From assembly GCA_016777325.1 (NCBI GenBank), contig JADHRQ010000002.1:1-64000 (forward strand): a DNA stretch of 64,000 bases, in the 5' to 3' direction. The position numbers and the translations under genes are program-made. This stretch comes from Flavobacteriales bacterium. GTDB lineage: Bacteria > Bacteroidota > Bacteroidia > Flavobacteriales > Flavobacteriaceae. How positions within the stretch are numbered: position 1 is the first letter of the stretch; each line of letters opens with the position of its first letter. Positions 36,545 through 45,784 of this stretch are shown here, piece after piece. The notes under the pieces were generated by a model. That model saw nothing but the letters and a program-made list of their open reading frames with translations, had not been told where the DNA came from and ran no database searches.

Positions 36545-37411
36545 ATGGATTCTAAAGAATTACTTAAAAAAGTAAGACAAATTGAAATAAAAAGTAGAAG
36601 ACTAAGTGATAACCTTTTTGGTGGTGAATACTTAAGTACCTTCAAAGGCAGAGGTATGACTTTCAGTGAAGTAAGGAAATATGAATTTGGAGATGACATA
36701 AGATCAATAGATTGGAATGTTACAGCCAGGTACAACGAACCTTTCATAAAAGTTTTTGAAGAAGAAAGAGAATTAACACTTATGTTACTAATTGACGTTA
36801 GTGGCTCAAAAAACTTTGCAACTAGGAATAAATTAAAAAAAGAAATTGTTACTGAAATTGCGGCAACTCTTGCATTTTCTGCTTTAAAAAACAATGATAA
36901 AGTTGGCGCAATACTATTTACTGATACTGTTGAGTTGTTTATCCCTCCAAACAAAGGTAAAAGACATATTTTGAGGATTATTAGAGAGCTTCTTGAGTTT
37001 AAACCAAAAAGTTCTAAGACAAGTATCGATTCATCTCTTAAGTTTTTATTAAGTGTTGTTCAAAAAAAAGCTATCGTTTTTGTCTTATCTGATTTTATAG
37101 ATAATGAGTATGATAAAACTTTAAAATTAGCAGCAAAAAAATATGATTTGACAGGAATTAGAATTTTTGATAAAATGGAAACTAAGATTCCAAAATTAGG
37201 TATGGTCCCAATGATAGATGCCGAATCAAACGAATTAGTTTGGGTAGATACTTCATCAAGAAAAATAAGAGAAAATTATTTGTCTAATTACAATCTATCA
37301 ATTAAAAATTTTGAAAGCTTATTTAATAAAAACGGAGCAGGCGTAATTAATTGTATGGTTGATGAAAGTTATGTAAAAAAACTACTTGGGTATTTTAAAC
37401 ATAGAGCATAA
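36545..37411 (+). CDS. DUF58 domain protein
   Basis: Cytoplasmic partner of MoxR. It contains the DUF58 core YEFGDDIRSIDWNVTARYNEPFIKVFEEER (about 46-75), then a VWA-like fold with MLLIDVSGSKNF (a DxSxS-type metal site, about 82-93) and FVLSDFIDNEYD. Length 288. Its role in the Bat system is not established; the family always sits next to moxR. It ends on the same base as the start of the next gene. Confidence 0.92.
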   Translation: MDSKELLKKVRQIEIKSRRLSDNLFGGEYLSTFKGRGMTFSEVRKYEFGDDIRSIDWNVTARYNEPFIKVFEEERELTLMLLIDVSGSKNFATRNKLKKEIVTEIAATLAFSALKNNDKVGAILFTDTVELFIPPNKGKRHILRIIRELLEFKPKSSKTSIDSSLKFLLSVVQKKAIVFVLSDFIDNEYDKTLKLAAKKYDLTGIRIFDKMETKIPKLGMVPMIDAESNELVWVDTSSRKIRENYLSNYNLSIKNFESLFNKNGAGVINCMVDESYVKKLLGYFKHRA

Positions 37412-38979
37412 TGAAGAAAATAATATCTCTCTGGATTTTTACTACCTACTTTTTAGTTGCACAGTCACCTAATTTTGACCCTAATATTGATATATCAACT
37501 TTAATTGATACATCCCAGGTAAAAATTGGAGAAGAAATTAATTTCAAGATTGATATATATTCTAAAAATGAATATAACATAAGGTTTGATGAAAATCCTA
37601 ATTTTATGCCTTTTGAAATACTTAAATCATACCCTTCTGATACAATACTAGAATTATCAAAAATATCTAAGAAATATTCATTAATTAATTTTGAACCCGG
37701 AGAATATTGGATTCCACCCCAAAAAATATACTTTAATCAATCTATAAAATATAGTGATTCATTATTGATAATAGTAAATGATGTTGAAGTAGATACTGTC
37801 AAACAAAATCTATTTGATATAAAACCAATAATACCTATTAAGAAAAATTATCAAAAATTAATTACTAGTCTTATTGTAGGTTTACTGATTTTAATTCTGA
37901 TATATACAATAATCAAATTTAAATTATTTAATAAAAAAATTGACTCTTTGGATGAAATAAAATCACTTTACCAAATTGCAATTGAAAAATTAAATGATTT
38001 AGATAATAAGTCTCCTAATTCTCAAATCGAATTTAAAGAGTACTACACTATTTTGATTGATATTTTTAGAGAATATCTAGAGTCTCAAGTTAAAATTCCA
38101 GCAATGGAAAGCACATCAAAAGAGCTTATATTAAGAATAAACATGTTAAAAGATAGTGGAAACTATGATTTTGAAAAAAAACAGATAAATCAACTAGAAA
38201 ATCTTTTCACAAAATCGGACTTAATAAAATTTGCTAAATCATTACCAACAAAAAATGACATCAATGTTGATATTTTGACAATCAAGGATTTCATTGACTC
38301 AACTGAAAAAATATACAATGAAAAATATAATATACCTGTTGAAGAAGAAGTGTCTCTTGAAGAAACCTCCTTACTCGAAAATCTTAAAATATTTTTTAAA
38401 TATTCATTTTTAGTTATATCTACATTAATCATAATATGTATTTTAATATTTGGTTACTATCCAGTAAGAGATACAATATTGTTAAATCCAACAAAACAAC
38501 TTCTTTCAAAGGATTGGTATACCAGTCAATATGGTTCTCCCCCTGTTGAACTTAATACACCAAACATTTTAGTCAGAATCAATGATAGTATAGAAAACAA
38601 CAGATTTGAAATGGGTAATTTCGATGATTCTTTTTATTTATCTCTCGATTTTAAAGATCCAGTACAGAGTGAAAGCCCTGTAAATATTGAAATATTAAAA
38701 AATGAATTAATAAATAAATTTCAAAATTTAGGATCAAAAAATATTTTAGTTAAAGATGATCAATTCACTTTAAAATCTGGAGATATCGGACTACGGTTTT
38801 ATGGTAGTTTAGATATTGAAAAAAATAATGATTTGATAAGGTCAAATTTTACATCAGTGATATTACCTTATGAAAAAAAGACTATTAAACTTATTGTTGT
38901 TTATAGAGACAAAGATAGATATGCTAATAAAATAGAATCTAAAATTTTAGAAAGCTTTAATATTATAAAAGAATTATAA
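37411..38979 (+). CDS. Bat-operon protein with two membrane segments, function unknown
   Basis: I recognise the position but not the protein. A signal peptide (MKKIISLWIFTTYFLVAQS) leads to about 125 periplasmic residues resembling the small BatD-like proteins that often stand here. Then come a membrane helix (about 149-170), a cytoplasmic helical stretch (about 175-320; FKEYYTILIDIFREYLESQ), a second membrane helix (about 329-349) and a C-terminal domain of about 170 residues outside (FDDSFYLSLDFKDPV, IKLIVVYRDKDRYANKI). By my recollection, typical flavobacterial proteins at this place are near 300 residues with one helix, so the second half looks like an addition. It overlaps both neighbours by one base, so it is surely translated with the operon. 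Confidence 0.75.
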   Translation: MKKIISLWIFTTYFLVAQSPNFDPNIDISTLIDTSQVKIGEEINFKIDIYSKNEYNIRFDENPNFMPFEILKSYPSDTILELSKISKKYSLINFEPGEYWIPPQKIYFNQSIKYSDSLLIIVNDVEVDTVKQNLFDIKPIIPIKKNYQKLITSLIVGLLILILIYTIIKFKLFNKKIDSLDEIKSLYQIAIEKLNDLDNKSPNSQIEFKEYYTILIDIFREYLESQVKIPAMESTSKELILRINMLKDSGNYDFEKKQINQLENLFTKSDLIKFAKSLPTKNDINVDILTIKDFIDSTEKIYNEKYNIPVEEEVSLEETSLLENLKIFFKYSFLVISTLIIICILIFGYYPVRDTILLNPTKQLLSKDWYTSQYGSPPVELNTPNILVRINDSIENNRFEMGNFDDSFYLSLDFKDPVQSESPVNIEILKNELINKFQNLGSKNILVKDDQFTLKSGDIGLRFYGSLDIEKNNDLIRSNFTSVILPYEKKTIKLIVVYRDKDRYANKIESKILESFNIIKEL

Positions 38980-39983
38980 TGCTAAAAAATATTTATTTTG
39001 CAGATCCTGAGTTTCTTATAATACTTATTATAATTCCTCTTGTTGTTTTCTTTTGGTATAGATTTGGTAAGCTAACTCAAGCTACCCTAAGACACTCCAC
39101 TTTATCACTACTGAAGTTAAATAATTCATTAATTTCTAAACTGAGACCTTTTCTAAATATATTTAGAATAATTGTGATAATACTTCTTGTGTTGGCTGTT
39201 TCAAGACCTCAATCAAAGTCATCATCAAAAAGAATTAAAACATCTCGAGGTATTGATATTGTTATGGTAATTGACATCTCTTCAAGTATGTTATCAAAAG
39301 ACCTTAAGCCTGATCGTCTAACAGCATTGAAAAATGTAGCCTCTAATTTTATTGATGATAGACCTAATGACAGAATTGGTCTTGTAGTTTATGCAGCAGA
39401 GAGCTACACTAAAACACCTGTAACTACTGATAAACTTATTTTAAAGCAGTCTCTATCAGAAATTAATTACGAATCACTTCTTGAAGATGGAACAGCAATT
39501 GGCATGGGACTTTCTACTGCTGTTAATAGATTAAAAGAGAGTACTGCAAAAAGTAAAGTAATAATTCTACTTACAGATGGTGTAAATAATTCTGGATTTA
39601 TAGATCCAAGAATTGCTGCTGAATTAGCTGCAGAATATGAAATTAAAACATATACAATTGGTCTTGGCACAAATGGGAGAGCATTAGCTCCAGTTTCAAT
39701 TCTTCCGAATGGTAATTTCCAATTTAGTCTTACAAAAGTTGAAATTGACGAGGACCTTCTTAGATATATTTCTGAAAAAACATCAGGAAGATATTTTAGA
39801 GCTACTGATAATCTTGAGCTACAAAATATTTATGAAGAAATTAATAAACTTGAGAAGACTGAAATAACTGAGACTATTTTTACTAATGTAACAGAGAAAT
39901 ACAGACCCTATGTATTAATTGCATTAATACTGTTTATTATTGAAATAATTGCTAGAAAAACAATCTTTAAGAGTTTTATATAA
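38979..39983 (+). CDS. batA: BatA-type VWA domain membrane protein
   Basis: VWA protein of the aerotolerance (Bat) operon, anchored by two N-terminal helices (LIILIIIPLVVFFWYRF, IFRIIVIILLVLAV) and one C-terminal helix (YVLIALILFIIEIIARK). The VWA domain faces the periplasm; its metal site is MVIDISSSMLSKD (DxSxS, about 99-111) with the later LTDGVNNSGFIDP. Length is 334. It is paired with batB directly downstream, which shares one base with it. Confidence 0.9.
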   Translation: MLKNIYFADPEFLIILIIIPLVVFFWYRFGKLTQATLRHSTLSLLKLNNSLISKLRPFLNIFRIIVIILLVLAVSRPQSKSSSKRIKTSRGIDIVMVIDISSSMLSKDLKPDRLTALKNVASNFIDDRPNDRIGLVVYAAESYTKTPVTTDKLILKQSLSEINYESLLEDGTAIGMGLSTAVNRLKESTAKSKVIILLTDGVNNSGFIDPRIAAELAAEYEIKTYTIGLGTNGRALAPVSILPNGNFQFSLTKVEIDEDLLRYISEKTSGRYFRATDNLELQNIYEEINKLEKTEITETIFTNVTEKYRPYVLIALILFIIEIIARKTIFKSFI

Positions 39984-41023
39984 TGTATCTATTTGATAAT
40001 CCATCCTATCTTTATCTAGCGCTTATAATTCCAATAGTAATTATAATAAATTGGTTATACATGGCTTGGAGAAATAAAATTCAAAGGTCTTTCTCTAATT
40101 ATAAATTGTTAGACCAAATAAGCCCTAATAGATCAAATTTTAAACTTAATTTAAAACTTATTTTAGAATTATTTATCATTTTATTTCTATGTATTGCTCT
40201 TGCTAATCCTAAAATAGGAACAGAATTAAAATCAATAAATAGAGAAGGAGTAGACATTGTGTTTGCTATTGATGTCTCTAAAAGTATGCTTGCCGAAGAT
40301 ATTGCTCCTAATAGATTGGTAAGATCTAAAAGAATTATTTCTGAAATTATTAATTCTTTAAGTAGTGACAGAGTAGGAATTGTTGCTTATGCAGCTCAAG
40401 CTATTCCTCAAGTTCCCCTTACAACTGATTTTGCCTCAGTAAAGAATTTTTTACAAATTATAGATACTGATATGTTATCATCTCAAGGAACTTCTATTGA
40501 TTCAGCATTAAATCTATCCGTTAATTTCTTTGATCAAAATTCTGATACAAATAGAGTTCTAATACTTATTTCTGATGGGGAAGATCATGATGACATTCCA
40601 GATAGTCTAATAAAGTTAATTTCTGAAAATAATATAAATCTTATTACTATTGGTATAGGACAAGAAGCAGGAACAACAATTCCAATTAAAATAGATGGGA
40701 CCATTGATTCTTATAAAAAGGACAGCAATGGAGATGTAGTAATTACTAAGAGAAACAGTGATATTTTACTTAAAATAGCAAGCGCTTCTAAAGGAGAATA
40801 TATAGATGGAAACAATACAGAAGATGCATTGGAGCTTGTTAAAACAAAATTAGATAAAATTGACAAATCTGAATTTGAGTCATCACAATTCGTAGAATAC
40901 AAACAGCAATTTCAAATATTTATATTATTATCATTGTTGTTTATCATTTCGGATATTTTTATATTTCAAACCAAAACAAAATGGATACAAAACTTAAATC
41001 TTTTTAATGAGAATAAAGATTAG
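39983..41023 (+). CDS. batB: BatB-type VWA domain membrane protein
   Basis: Second VWA protein of the operon, paralogous to BatA. N-terminal helices (YLALIIPIVIIINWLYMAW, LILELFIILFLCIALAN), metal-site motif FAIDVSKSMLAED (about 94-106), LISDGEDHDD later, and a C-terminal helix (FILLSLLFIISDIFIF). Length 346. Its last 17 bases overlap batC, a strong sign of coupled translation. Confidence 0.9.
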   Translation: MYLFDNPSYLYLALIIPIVIIINWLYMAWRNKIQRSFSNYKLLDQISPNRSNFKLNLKLILELFIILFLCIALANPKIGTELKSINREGVDIVFAIDVSKSMLAEDIAPNRLVRSKRIISEIINSLSSDRVGIVAYAAQAIPQVPLTTDFASVKNFLQIIDTDMLSSQGTSIDSALNLSVNFFDQNSDTNRVLILISDGEDHDDIPDSLIKLISENNINLITIGIGQEAGTTIPIKIDGTIDSYKKDSNGDVVITKRNSDILLKIASASKGEYIDGNNTEDALELVKTKLDKIDKSEFESSQFVEYKQQFQIFILLSLLFIISDIFIFQTKTKWIQNLNLFNENKD

Positions 41024-41744
41024 TCATTACATATCATTACTATCTCTAATAGTTTCTTTTTCTAGTTATAGTCAAAGTGATCCAAATAATCTTTTATTTA
41101 ATGGAAATAAAGAGTCTGTTAAAAAAAATTATACTGAGGCAGAAGTAGAGTATAGAAAAGCCATTTCAAAAAATAAAACTGCATCTAAAGCAGCTCACAA
41201 TTTAGGAAATGTTCTTTATGAAAATGAAAATTATGATGAAGCCATTCAAGAATATTTCAAAACTCAAAAAAATTCAGAATTAAATCTCGAAAAACATTCT
41301 GCTTTTCATAATCTAGGTAACTCTTACATGAAGAAAAAGGACTACGCTCAGGCCATTGAAGCATATAAAAATGCACTTAGAAATAATTCTGAAGATGACG
41401 AAACTAGATATAACTATGCTTTAGCAAAAAAATTCTTGGAAGGAGATAAACGCCAAAATTCCCAAAACAATAATGAATCAGAAGACGAAAAGAAGGATAA
41501 GTCTGAAGATCAAAAAGAAAACAAAGAACAAGATCAAAATAGCGATCAAGATTCTGATTCCAAGAATGAAAAGCCAAAAGAACAAGATAAAAATGAAAAA
41601 CAAGATCAAGGGGGTGGACTTTCAAAACAACAAATGGAAAACCTTCTTGAAGCAGTAAACAATATTGAAAAAGATTTAAATCAAAAGTTAAAATCTGGAA
41701 AAAAGAAAGTTCAAACAACAAAAAAAACTGAGAAAGATTGGTAA
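41007..41744 (+). CDS. batC: BatC-type TPR protein
   Basis: Periplasmic TPR protein, 245 residues. Signal peptide MRIKISHYISLLSLIVSFSSYSQ, then about three TPR units (AAHNLGNVLYENENYDEAIQE, AFHNLGNSYMKKKDYAQAIEA, about 60-125). The tail from about 150 is highly charged low-complexity sequence rich in K, E, D, Q and N, and ends with a short helix (LLEAVNNIEKDLNQKL). The A-rich DNA of this tail explains the spurious ORFs on both strands there. It overlaps batB and batD. Confidence 0.88.
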   Translation: MRIKISHYISLLSLIVSFSSYSQSDPNNLLFNGNKESVKKNYTEAEVEYRKAISKNKTASKAAHNLGNVLYENENYDEAIQEYFKTQKNSELNLEKHSAFHNLGNSYMKKKDYAQAIEAYKNALRNNSEDDETRYNYALAKKFLEGDKRQNSQNNNESEDEKKDKSEDQKENKEQDQNSDQDSDSKNEKPKEQDKNEKQDQGGGLSKQQMENLLEAVNNIEKDLNQKLKSGKKKVQTTKKTEKDW

Positions 41745-43477
41745 AAAAAACTTTCATATTATTTTTAGCTATTAATTCTTTTGTTTTATCTGCACAGGTA
41801 AATTTTGAGGCCTCTGTAAGCAAATCTAAACTAGCACTTAACGAAAGACTAAGAATAGATTTTGTAATGAATCAAAATGGAGATAATTTTTCTCCTCCAG
41901 AATTTGAAAATTTTCAAATAATAGGCGGCCCTAATCAATCAATAAAGACCTCATATGTTAATGGAGAAAGAAAGTTTTCGAAAACCTATTCTTATTTTTT
42001 GAAGCCCCTAAAAAAGGGAAAGTTGAGTATAAATCAGGCATCAATTGAAATAGATGGTGAGATATATAAATCACTCCAGATTGAGGTTTTAATTACAGAC
42101 TCTGTAAAGCAGCCATCTGACTCAACAACTCAATATTATAATGATGATGATATAGAATTGAGAGCATTAATTTCAAAAGGATCTCCATATTTAAATGAAC
42201 CGATAACAGTAGTTTATAAGCTCTATTATAAAGCTCCAATAAATATTTCAGATGCGCGTGAAACAGAGACTCCAAAGTTTAAAGATTTTTGGAGTCAAAC
42301 TATAAAAATTCCTCAATTGAAGGTTACAAGAGAAATATATAAAGGACAAAACTATAATGTTGTAGAATGGAGGAAAGTAGTTCTTTATCCTCAAAAAATA
42401 GGTGAATTAGAAATTTCCCCACTTTCTTTAAATTTAGTTCTTGATGTCCCAACTGACAAAAGAGATTTCTTTGGTAATGTGATTTATGATCAAACTTCTC
42501 AAATAATTTCAACTGGTATGAGGAGAATTATCGTTAAAGATTTACCTCAAATAGGAAAACCTGCCAGTTTCTCTGGAGCAGTTGGAAATTTTGAGTTTGA
42601 TATTATACTAAATAAAAATTCACTCAGAGCAACTGAATCTTTTCAGGCTGAACTTAAGGTAAAAGGTAATGGAAATCTAAAATTATTTGATTTACCGGAT
42701 ATTCTAGTTCCAAATTCAATGGAACTATTTGAGCCTGAAAGAGAAGAGCTTATAAGCACTAATCTGTCTGGAATGAGTGGATCTGTTTCAAAATTTTTTA
42801 CGGTTATTCCTAGATTTCAAGGAAACTTTCCAATTGAGGAAGTTGAGTTTTCATACTTTGATCCTGATACAGAAAAGTATAAAGTTTTAAAATCTCCAAG
42901 ACTTACAATTGATGTTTATGATGGTCCTGTGATAAGTAATACAAATAATAATAACTCAAATATAATTACGTCAAATGATTCATTTCGTTTTATTAAATTA
43001 AATGGAAATCTACGAGAAGTTAAAAATGATGTATTTTTTCAATCTCAATTTTTCTATGCATTAGCAACTACTCCATTTATTTTACTTCTTTCATTTTTAT
43101 TATTTACTGCATATAAAAGAAATAAAAAAGAATCTTCTTCTCAGCTAATTAGAATTGAGGAAAGAAAGATTCATAAAATGATTGATTCTGCAAAAGAATC
43201 AATAGGAGATAAAATTTTGTTTTACGATAAAATTGAAAAAGCAATAATAAAGAGTTTAATAGTAAAGTTTTCAATTAGAATTGAAGCACTCAATAAAGAA
43301 AAAATTCAGCAAATAGGACAAGAAAAAGGACTTACAAAAGATGACGTGCTTTTAATAATAAAATTAATTGAAAATTGTGAGAAAGCTAAGTACTCCAGAT
43401 CCTCAGATAGCATAATGAATAAAGATTTAGAAAGTGCAAAAAAAGTAATAAGCTCAATTTTAAAAGTTAAATCATGA
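41738..43477 (+). CDS. batD: BatD-type oxygen tolerance protein
   Basis: Large periplasmic protein of the Bat operon, anchored near its C-terminus. The start is TTG at 41738, overlapping batC by 7 bases. It gives a good signal peptide (MVKKTFILFLAINSFVLSAQ), and no in-frame ATG or GTG keeps it. Beta-sandwich repeats follow, with the family-typical VEWRKVVLYPQKIGELEISPLSL (about 210-232) and GNGNLKLFDLP. A membrane helix lies at about 438-458 (FYALATTPFILLLSFLLF), then a cytoplasmic helical tail. Length is 579. Confidence 0.9.
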   Translation: MVKKTFILFLAINSFVLSAQVNFEASVSKSKLALNERLRIDFVMNQNGDNFSPPEFENFQIIGGPNQSIKTSYVNGERKFSKTYSYFLKPLKKGKLSINQASIEIDGEIYKSLQIEVLITDSVKQPSDSTTQYYNDDDIELRALISKGSPYLNEPITVVYKLYYKAPINISDARETETPKFKDFWSQTIKIPQLKVTREIYKGQNYNVVEWRKVVLYPQKIGELEISPLSLNLVLDVPTDKRDFFGNVIYDQTSQIISTGMRRIIVKDLPQIGKPASFSGAVGNFEFDIILNKNSLRATESFQAELKVKGNGNLKLFDLPDILVPNSMELFEPEREELISTNLSGMSGSVSKFFTVIPRFQGNFPIEEVEFSYFDPDTEKYKVLKSPRLTIDVYDGPVISNTNNNNSNIITSNDSFRFIKLNGNLREVKNDVFFQSQFFYALATTPFILLLSFLLFTAYKRNKKESSSQLIRIEERKIHKMIDSAKESIGDKILFYDKIEKAIIKSLIVKFSIRIEALNKEKIQQIGQEKGLTKDDVLLIIKLIENCEKAKYSRSSDSIMNKDLESAKKVISSILKVKS

Positions 43478-44214
43478 GGATAATTTTTTTCATTTTATTA
43501 ATCTTTTCAAACACTCAGAATGGTGATGACTTATTTAAGGAATCAAATGACTTGTATACTAATGGTGATTATCAAAATGCAGTTGAAGGTTATCTTGACA
43601 TACTTAAATCTGGATTTGAAAGTGCAGAGCTATACTTTAATATTGGAAACTCATTTTATAAATTAAATAATATTCCTGAAAGTAATTATTATTATGAAAA
43701 AGCAAAATCAATTTCTCCAAATGATGATGACATATTGACAAACTTATCATTTGCACAGAATCTTCGAATTGATAAGATAGAAACTCTGCCAGTAACTGAT
43801 ATCCAAAATCTAAAACTCTCAATTTTAGATTTGCTATCGGAGAAAGGATGGTCATTCATGCTTATTATTTTAATCTGGATGACGTGTTTTGCTTTTATTT
43901 TATATATTTTTTCAAATGATTCAAAATTTAAAAGATCATTCTTCAGTATTTCTCTTCTGTTTCTAATTTTATCATCGTTTACCCTATTTGTAAACATTGA
44001 AAAGAAAAAAAATAGTGAAATAAAATATGCTATTATATATGATAAAGAAATTGAAGTATGGTCTGAGCCAAATAATATTTCTGAATTAAAATTTTTACTT
44101 CATGAAGGGACAAAGGTTAAACAGATAGATGTTATCGAAGATTGGATAAATATTCAGCTTGAAAATGGAACAATTGGCTGGATTCAGTCATCTAGTTTAA
44201 GAATTTTAGATTAA
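43474..44214 (+). CDS. batE: BatE-type TPR and SH3 domain protein
   Basis: Last gene of the operon. Short signal (MRIIFFILLIFSNTQ), TPR units (AELYFNIGNSFYKLNNIPESNYYYEKA, about 50-76), two membrane helices (about 129-145 and 153-170), and a bacterial SH3 domain at the end (IEVWSEPNNISELKFLLHEGTKVKQI, DWINIQLENGTIGWI). Length is 246. It overlaps batD by 4 bases (ATGA) and the convergent cvpA by 9. Confidence 0.88.
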   Translation: MRIIFFILLIFSNTQNGDDLFKESNDLYTNGDYQNAVEGYLDILKSGFESAELYFNIGNSFYKLNNIPESNYYYEKAKSISPNDDDILTNLSFAQNLRIDKIETLPVTDIQNLKLSILDLLSEKGWSFMLIILIWMTCFAFILYIFSNDSKFKRSFFSISLLFLILSSFTLFVNIEKKKNSEIKYAIIYDKEIEVWSEPNNISELKFLLHEGTKVKQIDVIEDWINIQLENGTIGWIQSSSLRILD

Positions 44215-44703
44215 GTTTTTCTGATATACTTCTTTACTAATCTCAAAAGAGTCAAAAAGAATTTCAGCTAGTATATGTAGATTGATCATTAATGATGATT
44301 CGCTGATTATTGAAACTGATAAAAGATTTAAAGAAAATACAACTTTAGTTATTATTAATAGAATTAAAAGCAGCTTAAGTCCGCCAAAAAGTCCTCCTAA
44401 TAAACTATTTAATAGACCTAAATAGACAATTTTTGCTAGTTTGGTAAATCCTTTGGCAAAAAAAATAATTAGAGAATAACTTACAATAAAGACAGTTATA
44501 AAAGATATTGAATTAACAATGTTTACATTTAGATCTATAAATTTTATTACTTGCTGTGAAAGAAGATTATCAATATTACCAGAAATAACAAAAGATATAA
44601 AAATTCCAAAAAAACTTGATATTTCAATAATTAAACCTTTAGAGTAACCTCTAATAATTCCAAAGCCTATTATCGCAATTATTCCTAAATCAATTAAATT
44701 CAT
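44206..44703 (-). CDS. CvpA-family membrane protein
   Basis: Inner-membrane protein related to colicin V production protein CvpA. I start it at the ATG 44703 (MNLIDLGIIAIIGFGIIRGYSKGLI). The track's longer form begins inside pheS and adds 61 residues that do not belong. There are four hydrophobic segments; GYSKGLIIEISSFFGIFISF and FVIVSYSLIIFFAKGFTKLAK-like stretches are typical of the family, and LNSLLGGLFGGLK lies in the middle. Length is 165. The family's molecular role is poorly known. Confidence 0.85.
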   Translation of the reverse strand: MNLIDLGIIAIIGFGIIRGYSKGLIIEISSFFGIFISFVISGNIDNLLSQQVIKFIDLNVNIVNSISFITVFIVSYSLIIFFAKGFTKLAKIVYLGLLNSLLGGLFGGLKLLLILLIITKVVFSLNLLSVSIISESSLMINLHILAEILFDSFEISKEVYQKNLI

Positions 44704-44714
44704 AAAACTTAATT

Positions 44715-44722
44715 TATATTTG
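44715..44722 (+). promoter_or_regulatory. Candidate -7 box for pheS
   Basis: TATATTTG fits TAnnTTTG in the 70-base divergent spacer between cvpA and pheS, 51 bases before the pheS ATG. No clear -33 element is seen. Confidence 0.4.
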
Positions 44723-44773
44723 CAATATACAGAAGGATAATCACAGACTTTTAATTTTATTAAAAAAATTAAG

Positions 44774-45778
44774 ATGATAAAAAAACTAGAAGGGTATATT
44801 GCGGATTTAAATAAATTTGATTCTAAAGATATTAATGAGATAGAATCACTGAAAATTAAGTTTCTTGGAAGAAAGGGTATAATCAATGAACTGTTTTCAG
44901 ATTTTAAAAATGTACCATCTAATCAAAAAAAAGAATTTGGTCAAAAAATTAATGAATTAAAAATTCTGGCACAAAAAAAATATGATTACTTAAAATCAAA
45001 AACTAAAAAATCTAGTAATACAATTTTAGAAGATTTTACAAAACCTGGATTTCCAATATCATCAGGCTCACTCCATCCTATAACTTTAATTAAAAATAGA
45101 ATTATTGATATATTTTCAAAAGTAGGGTTTGAGCTTTCTGAAGGTCCCGAAATTGAAGATGATTGGCATAATTTTACAGCTTTAAATTTACCTCAGCATC
45201 ATCCTGCTAGAGATATGCAAGACACTTTTTTTATTCAACAAAACCCAGATATTCTGTTAAGAACTCATACTTCTTCAGTTCAGGTTAGGTATCTTGAAGA
45301 TAATCAACCTCCATTAAAAATAATCTCACCAGGTAGAGTTTATAGAAATGAAGCTATTTCATCGAGATCTCATTGCATTTTTCATCAAGTCGAAGGAATT
45401 TATGTTGATGAAAATGTTTCATTTTCAGATTTAAAACAAATGATACTTTATTTTACAAAATCAATGTTTGGTAAATCTAAATTAAGATTTAGACCGTCAT
45501 TTTTTCCTTTTACTGAGCCAAGTGCTGAAGTAGATGTTTATTGGGGTTTGGAGACAGAAACCGACTACAGAATAACAAAAGGAACTGGGTGGTTGGAAAT
45601 TATGGGGTGTGGCATGGTAGATCCAAATGTATTGGAAAACTGTAATATTGACTCAGAAAAATATACTGGTTATGCGTTTGGATTAGGTATTGAAAGAATA
45701 GCTATGCTCATTTATCAAATCCCAGATATTAGACTCTTTTTTGAAAACGATGTAAGATTTCTAAATCAGTTTAAATAA
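44774..45778 (+). CDS. pheS: Phenylalanyl-tRNA synthetase alpha subunit
   Basis: Catalytic alpha chain of the (alpha-beta)2 enzyme. An N-terminal coiled coil (about 1-85; IKFLGRKGIINELFSDFKNVP) is followed by the class II core: HPITLIKNRIIDIF, motif 1 GFELSEGPEIEDDWHNFTALN, motif 2 ISPGRVYRNEAISSRSHCIFHQVEG and motif 3 GYAFGLGIERIAML at the C-terminus. FRPSFFPFTEPSAEVDV is the Phe-binding region. Length 334 is normal. pheT is not adjacent. Confidence 0.96.
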   Translation: MIKKLEGYIADLNKFDSKDINEIESLKIKFLGRKGIINELFSDFKNVPSNQKKEFGQKINELKILAQKKYDYLKSKTKKSSNTILEDFTKPGFPISSGSLHPITLIKNRIIDIFSKVGFELSEGPEIEDDWHNFTALNLPQHHPARDMQDTFFIQQNPDILLRTHTSSVQVRYLEDNQPPLKIISPGRVYRNEAISSRSHCIFHQVEGIYVDENVSFSDLKQMILYFTKSMFGKSKLRFRPSFFPFTEPSAEVDVYWGLETETDYRITKGTGWLEIMGCGMVDPNVLENCNIDSEKYTGYAFGLGIERIAMLIYQIPDIRLFFENDVRFLNQFK

Positions 45779-45784
45779 ACTTCT

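Noticed and set aside
36376-36954. 192-residue minus-strand ORF opposite moxR and DUF58
   Set aside because: Shadow of two well-identified genes; the translation has no recognisable domain and a start inside the opposite genes.
41404-41823. 139-residue minus-strand ORF across the batC/batD junction
   Set aside because: It is the complement of the K/E/Q-rich, A-rich tail of batC and has no family features; batC and batD have signal peptides and correct order.
44704-44886. 61-residue extension of CvpA into pheS
   Set aside because: It runs through the pheS start on the opposite strand; the family begins at MNLIDLGI.
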